Assembly (NCBI RefSeq): GCF_963678635.1
Contig: NC_087063.1
Span: 44,928,101-44,992,100, forward strand
From: Symsagittifera roscoffensis
Lineage: Eukaryota > Xenacoelomorpha > Acoela > Convolutidae
DNA: 64,000 nucleotides
Direction: 5' to 3'
Of the stretch, positions 11,467 to 19,907 are shown in pieces (the first letter of the stretch is position 1; each line of letters opens with the position of its first letter). Below the pieces are notes generated by a model, which saw nothing but the letters and a program-made list of their open reading frames with translations, did not search any database and was not told the origin of the DNA. Made by a program: the position numbers and the translations under genes.

Positions 11467-13782
11467 TTGAGTATGAATTAAATAGTTTACTAATAAATTC
11501 GAACAAAACTAACCACTCTTATTAAATGTTTTCTTTTTTCTTCATCGGCACAATCATCAATCATCTACAAAACAAAAAGCAAAAAAAACAGAAGTTTTTT
11601 ATCAATTCATAAATTTCTAATAACCAATTTCAATAATTGATGCAGCAAAATTCTCCCGTACAGAGAAATAAAATATTATATAAACTTTTTCCCCCAAAGC
11701 AGTAAATATTCGAACAATTGAAAATAATTTAAAAATTTCACCCAAATCAAGCAGTAATTTCATAATTTCCAAGCAATAAATTAATAAAAATTGCCTATAA
11801 ATTGAGAAAAAGCAGTACTAACCTTTTTAAAGATGCTTCTTTATATATTCACTCGCCCCCAAAATTCTTTGTTTAAAAGAATTGTTTAAAACAATGAATT
11901 TAAGTTTTAACTTTCACTGATAACAACTCTAACCAATTTTAACACAATTCAAATTTTCCTTCAACCCGGTTGGAAAGGAACTATATAACAATCCAAACTA
12001 ACCAACGCAAGCTTACTGAACACCATAAACCACAATCTCACAGCATGACTAAGTAAAGTAAACCCACGGTACCAAAACTGGGTTAACATCTGCTTAAAAC
12101 TGGGTAAATTATTCTTTTAAAGACTACTACTAAGTCTGAACATAAAAAAAAAAACAAAACACCAAAAAGTCGAAGGACAAACCACAATTCGCTAACTAGC
12201 AAAATTACTAACCTCATCAGACATCATCCACGACGTTTTTCCCCATGGCTTCTTCACCGACGATTAGTTAAGTATGAATTAAATAGTTTACTAATAAATT
12301 CGAACAAAACTAACCACTCTTATTAAATGTTTTCTTTTTTCTTCATCGGCACAATCATCAATCATCTACAAAACAAAAAGCAAAAAAAACAGAAGTTTTT
12401 TATCAATTCATAAATTTCTAATAACCAATTTCAATAATTGATGCAGCAAAATTCTCCCGTACAAAGAAATAAAATATTATATAAACTTTTTCCCCCAAAG
12501 CAGTAAATATTCGAACAATTGAAAATAAATTAAAAATTCCACCCAAATCAAGCAGTAATTTCATAATTTCCAAGCAGTAAATTAATAAAAATTGCCTATA
12601 AATTGAGAAAAAGCAGTACTAACCTTTTTAAAGATGCTTCTTTATATATTCACTCGCCCCCAAAATTCTTTGTTTAAAAGAATTGCTTAAAACAATGAAT
12701 TTAAGTTTTAACTTTCACCGATAACAACTCTAACCAATTTTAACACAATTCAAATTTTCCTTCAACCCGGTTGGAAAGGAACTATATAACAATCCAAACT
12801 AACCAACGCAAGCTTACTGAACACCATAAACCACAATCTCACAGCATGACCAAGTAAAGTAAACCCACGGTACCAAAACTGGGTTAACATCTGCTTAAAA
12901 CTGGGTAAATTATTCTTTTAAAGACTACTACTAAACCTGAACATAAAAAAAACAAAACACCAAAAAGTCGAAGGACAAACCACAATTCGCTAACTAGCAA
13001 AATTACTAACCTCATCAGACATCATCCACGACGTTTTTCCCCATGGCTTCTTCACCGACGATTAGTTAAGTATGAATTAAATAGTTTACTAATAAATTCG
13101 AACAAAACTAACCACTCTTATTAAATTTCTTCTTTTTTCTTCATCGGCACAATCATCAATCATCTACAAAACAAAAAGCAAAAAAAAACAGAAGTTTTTT
13201 TATCAATTCATAAATTTCTAATAACCAATTTCAATAATTGATGCAGCAAAATTCTCCCGTACAAAGAAATAAAATATTATATAAACTTTTTCCCCCAAAG
13301 CAGTAAATATTCGAACAATTGAAAATAAATTAAAAATTCCACCCAAATCAAGCAGTAATTTTATAATTTCCAAGCAGTAAATTAATAAAAATTGCCTATA
13401 AATTGAGAAAAAGCAGTACTAACCTTTTTAAAGATGCTTCTTTATATATTCACTCGCCCCCAAAATTCTTTGTTTAAAAGAATTGTTTAAAACAATGAAT
13501 TTAAGTTTTAACTTTCACTGATAACAACTCTAACCAATTTTAACACAATTCAAATTTTCCTTCAACCCGGTTGGAAAGGAACTATATAACAATCCAAACT
13601 AACCAACGCAAGCTTACTGAACACCATAAACCACAATCTCACAGCATGACCAAGTAAAGTAAACCCACGGTACCAAAACTGGGTTAACATCTGCTTAAAA
13701 CTGGGTAAATTATTCTTTTAAAGACTACTACTAAGTCTGAACATAAAAAAAAACAAAACACCAAAAAGTCGAAGGACAAACC
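11383..13782 (+). repeat. Three tandem copies of an ~800-bp unit (end of ORF4 plus proximal 3' UTR)
   Basis: Units run about 11383-12183, 12184-12981 and 12982-13782, each starting ACAATTCGCTAACTAGCAAA. They differ by only a few bases and small A-run changes. Each holds the last codons of ORF4 (ending HGFFTDD), the remains of the post-stop intron (the donor and acceptor seen in E2 are altered), TTCAACCCGGTTGGAAAGG, and the block with two ACTGGGT boxes. E2 has this region once. E3 has its own duplication of nearly the same region. Confidence 0.95.
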
Positions 13783-14637
13783 CAAAATAAACGATTTGAT
13801 TTTTGAGAAAAAGACATAACAAAGACAACAAAAGAAAACACCAGTAATAAAAAAAGCACGAAAGGTTGAACTGAAACAGGACCCTCTAAAAAGTGAGCTT
13901 CAAATTATACCCTCACTCCTGGCCTAACCCACCAGAGAGGACGTCCTGAGCATGCTCTATAGCCGGCCTAACCCACCGTGCTACATCCACGCTTTGTGAC
14001 ACCCACGACACTATTTTTGACGAGAGTTACTCAAGTGTGGGTAGCACTTAAAAATAACCGAACTAATTAATAACGCTTTTGCGATAAAAACTAATACAAG
14101 ATCATAACTAAAAAACAAAATTAACAAAGATTTATATATGTAAATAATACAAGGTAGTATATAGATAATATTCAGCCCAAAGATGAGTAACAATAAACTT
14201 GACAACCCAATCACACTCTAACTACAGAATGGTAAAGCCCACCTGTCATGCTGCCTACAGTCACTATACTCAACGGATATAAAGTACGACTTGGCATCGC
14301 AGCAAAAGAAACCCATTGCAACAGAACAATGGCCATCTCGATGTTCAAGTATACGTACAGATCCGGGTCACCATGCACTTCATCCAAAGTCAAACTACAT
14401 GCCACACTCGAACGAGACTGAGATTAGCAATATCCTATTCTCTAAAATTAACCAGACCAACATGCATCATAACCGATCAGAAGTCATAATACGATCTCCC
14501 GAAACTATCGTAACAACATCTCTTCTTTCAAACCAGAAAAAAGAATTTGCTCGCAACCTGTAAAGGAAAAAACACCCTCATTCATCCTTCACTACTATCG
14601 ATCATTGAAAAACTAAAACTCTCTAAACCCCGATGGG
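13783..14637 (+). other. E1 distal 3' UTR with palindrome cluster
   Basis: The conserved GC-rich block at about 13918-14000 holds adjacent palindromes AGGACGTCCT (13938), GAGCATGCTC (13948) and GCCGGC (13962), between two copies of GGCCTAACCCACC. A second conserved patch (TCGATGTTCAAGTATACGTA) lies near 14340. The segment ends in CGATGGG next to the LTR, in the position of the polypurine tract. Open frames here are short and not shared with E2. Confidence 0.7.
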
Positions 14638-15014
14638 TGGAACCAGATCTAAACTTGTATTTATCATTGGTTATTTTTATGATGTTTTATCTCTATAAAA
14701 TATTAAATACTAACCAATCATACTCCATCAAACTAACAACCTATTTATTTGTAAGTGTTGAAACTACTTGTAGTTTCAACACCAGAACAGTTTGAATTAA
14801 ACTTAGAGTACAGTTGTTCTCACTCTGGAACTAATTCGCGTAAACCGGCGTACACTCGATCTAATGAGACTAAGAGATATAAGAGTAAGGTTAAGATTGG
14901 TATTAGACTCAGAAGTTGCACGAATCTATCCGGCCGAAAATAAGATAGCGTAACGAGCAAACGGGAACCTTATCTGAAATTACTCTATGAGTATAGTAAC
15001 CAATACATAACTCA
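14638..15014 (+). repeat. E1 3' LTR
   Basis: Begins TGGAACCAGATC and ends ATAACTCA (TG...CA), 377 bp. It aligns along its whole length with the E2, E3 and E5 LTRs, including the stem-loop at 14755-14782, the ATATAAGAGTAAG promoter-like box and the CCGGCCGAAAATAAGATAGCG block. No primer-binding site follows, as expected for a 3' LTR. Confidence 0.92.
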
Positions 15015-15167
15015 TTCCAGTCATATTTAAAAAACAGAACATCAGTTGTTTTTGTTACTCAGTTTAAAAATCTGAGCGTTTTTCATGATAAAGTTAAAAT
15101 CAAAAACTATATATATAAATGAGGTAGCGGTTGATATTGATATTGAATTCAATCATAAAACTCGACA

Positions 15168-15684
15168 AGACTGCTCGTATCAGAGCGAAGCCCTGAATGT
15201 TCCGACTGCCTTTTAATGTTTAATAAAATGTAATAAAATGAAGAAAAAAAATTTCTAAAATTTGAAATTTTTAATGAAAATCATCCCCCCACACGCCATA
15301 TAAAGTACAAAAGGATAGATTTCGCTCCTTGTAACAAATCAATTATGGCAAATAAGCTTCTTCCAACTAATTTGGAACGATTTCTAAGACGGATTAAATC
15401 TCCGCTTACGCGTTAATAGCGCGAATTATATCACGCGTTAATTGTCCCAAATTGGTCAAAATTGCCAAAATGGCAATCTTTAAACCCTCATAACTTCCCA
15501 AAAAAAGATCACAGGTGAAATGTCTTTTCAAATATAAGCTCAGGACAACAATAGCTTTCGAATGATATAAAAACATTCCGTCAAAAATGGCTAGTTAAAA
15601 AGTCGAAATTTGTCTGAAGAAAAAAAAACCCACCCCGAGCACAAATATTCCGTTACTTTCGTATCGAAAGTCGGAACAAAAAAA
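15168..15684 (+). repeat. Dispersed repeat R1, copy 1
   Basis: About 520 bp that recurs in inverted orientation at 35066-35608 at roughly 80% identity by eye. Shared landmarks: CGTATCAG near one end, CACACGCCAT, a core of ACGCGTTAAT with GCGCGAA, CAAATTGG, and the end TTTCGTATCGAAAGTCGGAA. No open frame or terminal inverted repeat was found. Family unknown. Confidence 0.8.
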
Positions 15685-16863
15685 TTGTTTGTGATTATTG
15701 GCAACTTCTGTTTTCCATGCTTTTGTCTGAAAATAAGGCAACCACAAAAAATTCATGATCAGTCATAACTTGTATGATGATTGACTTATTTAGAAACACA
15801 CACTGTTTTAAACACATTTTCTATGGCTGTGCAATTTTGGTTTTCTAAAAATTAGAAATATTTGAGTTTCTACATGATGTAACTTGACCCTAATGAAACA
15901 TTACTCATACAAACTTATAGCAAATTCAAAAGGAATACAAGTTCCGAAGCAAAAAATTCAATGCTCTGCTTTTTTACTATTCATAATCAAGATCAAAAAT
16001 CAGCAGTAAATAAGATAGGAAAAGTCGCAAAACTATCTAATTGATTTATATCATATACAATGATGCAAAAACCGACCGAAGAGAACTTCTAAAAAAAACT
16101 TCAGAGTTAACTTTTGTTTTCTTGTTTTTCGGCTCAAAACCCTTCAAAAATAAAATGGCTGATGCTGTAATGAGTCCTTGATGAATCATATCACTAATGT
16201 TGAGTAAAAATGCACAAATTGTTCAATTTCTTAGACATGATTATGCTGCGCAACTTTCATGTTCATTTTTTTGGTCGAAAATCAATAAGTTTCAAAATAA
16301 CATGATGTAACTCGACCTTGAGAAGTCATGCCACACATGATGAAGCAAACCCTATCAAGCATAACTTTTTATATTCAATTTTTGCTACTGATATTTTTTT
16401 TGATCAAGTCGATGGTCAAAATTTATTGGGTGATTGAGATAGAAGTTGATAAAGAATGAACTTGATGAGTCGTTTTTGCATTTGACGAGGCGAAAAAGAA
16501 CAGTGCAATTGTTTCACGCATATTTTACAATGAGATTAGGAAGCATGACCTTGATGAGTGATATTACTTATGATGAGGTAAAAATTGAACAAGGCAGAAA
16601 TATTTAGACAAAATTTTCTATTTTCTTGGTATACATTCTAATTTCGTGGTGTATATGGATTTAGTACATGTCTGCTTTTGCTTAAGCTTGTTCATACGAA
16701 ACACTAAGATTGTTAAGCTTTTGAGTGTTTTATGCACATAAATACTTATGAAGTGTAGCTCAGTAAAATTCATGCATTTTAGTTTACACGCTACAAAAAA
16801 CTTAATTGTTCAGAATTAACATGTAATTTTTAATTTTCCTTTTTTAAAATTTTGGTGCTACTT
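15685..16863. repeat. Diverged direct repeats, no gene seen
   Basis: Two diverged units of about 400 bp follow one another, marked by ACATGATGTAACTTGACC near 15873 and ACATGATGTAACTCGACC near 16299, each preceded by similar AT-rich text. A third partial echo (GCATGACCTTGATGAGTG) lies near 16541. No coding frame or RNA gene recognised. Confidence 0.45.
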
Positions 16864-17642
16864 CCCGGGTTGACCAAAAATGCTAGTCATACAATTTCCA
16901 TATATGGAAAAATGCTAGTCATACACTTTCCATGCAATTCCATACGTACAGAAAATTGCATGAAAGGTCTATGATTAATATTTTTTCATATATGGAAATT
17001 GTATGACTAGCATTTTTCCATAAACCAAAAATAATGATTTTTTACATTTTAATTTCTCAAATTTTTTGATTGTGTTCGTAACCGAACACAAATGACATAA
17101 ACCTTGGTTACTCAAACGTAGTAACCAAAGGTTTGGCCGTCACGCATTAAAAATGCTTTGGAAACAGCCTGCGATGTCATATGTGATGATATAGCGAAAG
17201 TATCAAACTTTTAAATTTTGGCATAAAAGAAGAGGAGTCTTGAACATTTTTGAAAAATGTTATCAAGAGAAAAGGAACAAAGTCCAATATTTGTATATCC
17301 AGGACTACGTTATACACACAAAAAATTAAATTTTGCATTCAAAATTTTTTTTCAAAAAAATGTGTTTGAGTACGAAAATCATTTTGCGGTTGAAAAAAAA
17401 ACACAAAAAAATTTTGGGGGCAATTTCAAAATTGTATGATTAGCAATTTTTTTAACAAAAAATTTTTCTTTCTTTTAGTACGATACACCAAAATTTATGC
17501 CAAAACAAGAGAAAAGTTCTTCGAAAATTCGATGACACCATTTTAGCAAAATGTATGAAATTTGTATGACTAGTATTTTTTCATAGACTTAGTTTATGGA
17601 ATTGTATGATTAGCATTTTTGGTCTATGGAGGCCAACCCGGG
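16864..17642. mobile_element. Non-autonomous inverted-repeat element (MITE-like), 779 bp
   Basis: The left end begins CCCGGGTTG and soon reads ACCAAAAATGCTAGTCATAC. The right end is its inverse (TTAGCATTTTTGGT...CAACCCGGG) with about 10 extra bases between the two motifs. The inner motif GTATGAyTAGCATTTTT recurs in both orientations near 16880, 16910, 17000, 17425, 17560 and 17605, typical of subterminal repeats. No transposase frame is present. No clear target duplication was identified, so the superfamily is open. Confidence 0.65.
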
Positions 17643-17778
17643 TTAATAGATACATGTGTACGAAAGTTCGGGAACAGTTTAGAACAATTAATGCCCGTTT
17701 GAGACGTTCTAGATCAATCTAGAACACTTAGCTTGTGCTCCTTTCCGCGCACAAACTCTCAACCAATAATTAAACTTG

Positions 17779-17782
17779 TTTT
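17779..17782. repeat. Target-site duplication of E2 (TTTT), left copy
   Basis: TTTT directly precedes the 5' LTR, and TTTT (33493-33496) directly follows the 3' LTR. Four to six bp is normal for Ty3/gypsy integrases. The sequence is low-complexity, so chance is possible. Confidence 0.6.
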
Positions 17783-18190
17783 TGGAACCTGATCTAAACT
17801 ACATTTTATGATTGGATAAATTAAATGTTTTACCAATGTAAAGTATTTAATATTAACCAATCATGATCCATCTAACTAACAACCCACTTATTTGTAAGTG
17901 CTGAAGTTACTTGTAATTTCAGCACCAGAGAGATTTGAATTTAACTTAGAAATTAGTTGGACTCTCCCGAGCACTTCAGCTGCCGCAATAAACCAGTATA
18001 CCCTAGATCTATTGAGCCTAGCAGAGACTAGTTAAACAACCTGAGACTAGATAGTATAAGAGTAAGATTAGGATCGGTATTAGACTAAGAAGTTGCACGA
18101 ATCTATCCGGCCGAAAATAAGATAGCGTGACGAGCAGACGGTGTACCCTATCCGAAATTACTCTATGAGTTACACTTCGGTCTTAACTCA
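17783..18190 (+). repeat. E2 5' LTR (408 bp)
   Basis: Starts TGGAACCTGATC and ends TCTTAACTCA (TG...CA). It carries a stem-loop at 17898-17925 whose arms pair despite sequence change between copies, and a TATAAG at 18055-18060 inside a box (TATAAGAGTAAG) kept in the other LTRs, the best promoter candidate. A downstream GC-rich stretch (CCGGCCGAAAATAAGATAGCG) is also kept in all copies and probably lies in the transcribed R region. AATAAA at 17986-17991 lies upstream of the TATA-like box and is not conserved. Confidence 0.96.
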
Positions 18191-18192
18191 TC

Positions 18193-18210
18193 TGGTGCGA
18201 CCATAAGTCT
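18193..18210 (+). other. E2 primer-binding site
   Basis: TGGTGCGACC starts two bases (TC) after the LTR. The same ten bases follow the LTRs of E3 (60030-60021, minus strand) and E5 (63558-63567) at the same spacing, while bases further on vary. It begins TGG, the complement of a tRNA CCA end. The primer tRNA was not identified. Match beyond the first ten bases is uncertain. Confidence 0.8.
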
Positions 18211-18278
18211 CGAACAAGACCTTAATAGATTAGAATTAACCAAAATAGATTAGAAATTAGACAAAAACATTTACAAAA

Positions 18279-18512
18279 ATGTTATACGACAATAATTTAA
18301 TCGAAATGTCTCTACGACTCAATAGATCAGAGCCAATATTCCGAACCATAACAGAACTACCCGGAATTGGAAGAAGACCTCGAACCAAAGACGACATACG
18401 ACAAAGTAGAAACTTGCCGTATAGTTATATGATAGTTCGGCAAAAGCCAGAACAAACTTTTATATTTCGAATACTACTTGCAATGAATTTAGATTTCCAT
18501 TTGCAAACATAA
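18279..18512 (+). CDS. Small basic protein between primer-binding site and gag (pre-gag ORF1)
   Basis: The open frame from 18279 encodes 77 aa. The second ATG at 18306 (MSLRLNRSEPIFRT) is the one whose surrounding frame is kept in E5 (63680) and E3 (59909), so the likely product is about 68 aa. Shared motifs in order: MSLRLN, P-x-F-x-T, a GIGRRPR-type basic patch, MIVRQKPEQTF-FR, and LDFHLQT just before the stop. The stop position is also shared. It is Arg/Lys-rich with no membrane segment or known domain. As the first ORF in the transcript it may also act as an upstream ORF on translation of the later genes. Function unknown. Confidence 0.6.
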   Translation: MLYDNNLIEMSLRLNRSEPIFRTITELPGIGRRPRTKDDIRQSRNLPYSYMIVRQKPEQTFIFRILLAMNLDFHLQT

Positions 18513-19439
18513 AACCTTGAAGTTACTCTTCAAAATCATTTCAGGCGCTAAACAAATTTATTAATATACAATAACGATTGATAAAAAGATCTAAGATCGT
18601 TTTCCTAAAACTCTGCAGTATTATACAAAACATGTTTGAAAAATATTTATTGGAAAATAAAAATAAAAATTAGTAGCATGACAATAAATGGTTAGTAATC
18701 ATAAATCATCCTGTTGTTCCAGCTTCATCATCTAAAACATAACAGCAATCATAAACCCACTAATATCATCAAAACACTAAATCTTTCCTTTACACACATT
18801 TAAAATTTTATTAAAACTTAAATTCACTTAATTTTAAAACCAGATCATCAAGGCTTATCCTTGGATCTTAAATCATTTTCTACTTAATTAAATTTCAAAT
18901 TTGATCATCAAGGCTTATCCTTGGATCAAACAGAACAACTTTGTTCTCCCCCACCCACTTAATTAGTGTCTAACGACCTCAAACGTCGATTCACTACCCA
19001 ACCCTTTCTAAAGACCCAAGACTAATAGAAATTTTTAAACAAAACTAATCATTCAAATTAGGATAAACAGTGAAGAACTTCGGTTATTCATCCTTCACTT
19101 GACCCCCCCTCTTACCAGACCCAGGATAAATCTTAGACTTAGTAAGTTTAAAATAGTATCTAACGAACTACTCGCGTTCTAATTATACCTGAACCTTGTG
19201 GATCGATTTACTATTCTCCAACCCTTGAACACAATCCCCTAAGTAAGATTAAGTAAGTTAACACCTTAACTTATACTAGCCACGAGAAAGTAAAAAATCA
19301 TTCTTCGGAATCGATATACTTTTCTCTCCAACCCTGAACAAACAGACCCAGGTTAAGCTAACCAAAAAATCGTAAGAACTAACAGTTTAGGAAAATAGAA
19401 ATCATTTAACAACCCTTTGCATCCGTCATTCTAAACCTT
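18513..19439 (+). promoter_or_regulatory. E2 long structured leader before ORF2
   Basis: About 930 bp without an accepted gene. A 25-nt element starting GATCATCAAGGCTTATCCTT occurs at about 18843-18867 and 18902-18926. Each copy can fold, with GATC and CAAGG pairing with CCTTG and GATC across a short loop. Further on, a looser motif (TCGATxxACT...CCAACCCT...GACCCAAG type) recurs near 18987, 19203 and 19310. E3 has the same arrangement at 59140-59370, with three such hairpins. Packaging signal, dimer linkage or internal ribosome entry are possible roles, none shown. Confidence 0.55.
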
Positions 19440-19907
19440 ATGTCATTTAAAAACCTAGGAAATAAACAAACAATCGTTTTACACAATTGTGAAATAGATA
19501 ACAAAAAATACGACCTTGTAATCACACCTCATACACAAACAGTTGGATACATTAGAACAAAACGACAAACACTAAAAAGAAAAATAATAACGAAACAAAG
19601 ACAAATAACACGAAAAAGATTTTCAAAAAATCGAAACGCATTTTCAGAATCAGAAACCAACAGTTTAGACGAACTTTACAAACTAAAAGAATCAATAGAT
19701 AAAAATTGCCCAATTCACGATCAATTATATTTCTCTGACTCAGAAACAACTTCAAATTCATCACAAAGAGGAAAAAGAAGAATAAAAAAGCAGTACAAAC
19801 ACAAACCAGTACATTTATACAATTGGAATCAACCAATTCGACACATTAATAATTACATATTAACAGTAATCGAACGAAAAAATGAGTTCAACGCACACCC
19901 CAGGTGA
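19440..19907 (+). CDS. Pre-gag ORF2, 155-aa basic protein
   Basis: Starts MSFKNLGNKQTIVL, has a Lys/Arg-rich stretch at residues 39-63 (KRQTLKRKIITKQRQ, with a similar run after it), an acidic-serine patch (DSETTSNSSQ) and a second basic cluster (RGKRRIKKQYKHK). It ends in TGA 26 nt inside gag. The decayed E3 copy (about 58687-58300, minus) still reads LGSKETIVLRNC and LVITPYRQTIGYIRSKRQT, so the protein was under selection. It has no membrane segment or zinc motif. A nucleic-acid-binding or nucleolar/nuclear role would fit the basic clusters but is inference. Alternative: an N-terminal Gag module made by frameshifting, but the overlap is short and has no obvious slip site. Confidence 0.72.
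   Translation: MSFKNLGNKQTIVLHNCEIDNKKYDLVITPHTQTVGYIRTKRQTLKRKIITKQRQITRKRFSKNRNAFSESETNSLDELYKLKESIDKNCPIHDQLYFSDSETTSNSSQRGKRRIKKQYKHKPVHLYNWNQPIRHINNYILTVIERKNEFNAHPR

Larger units (their letters stand above)
1..15014 (+). mobile_element. E1: decayed giant Ty3/gypsy-like LTR retrotransposon, 5' end outside window
   Basis: The window opens inside gag. The copy then follows the E2 order: pol, 3' gene block, 3' UTR and a 3' LTR ending at 15014. Many stops and frameshifts break every gene, so it is old. Relative to E2 it has lost about 0.8 kb at the gag-pol junction (near position 365) and about 0.8 kb of the integrase C-terminus (near 4441). It keeps about 3.8 kb of 3' coding sequence, roughly 6310 to 10105, that E2 lacks. 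It carries two internal tandem repeats, 592 bp x2 and about 800 bp x3. The 5' LTR must lie upstream of base 1. Confidence 0.93.

Noticed and set aside
17257-17439. 60-aa ORF inside the MITE-like element
   Set aside because: AT-rich, no similarity to a transposase, and short enough to be chance.
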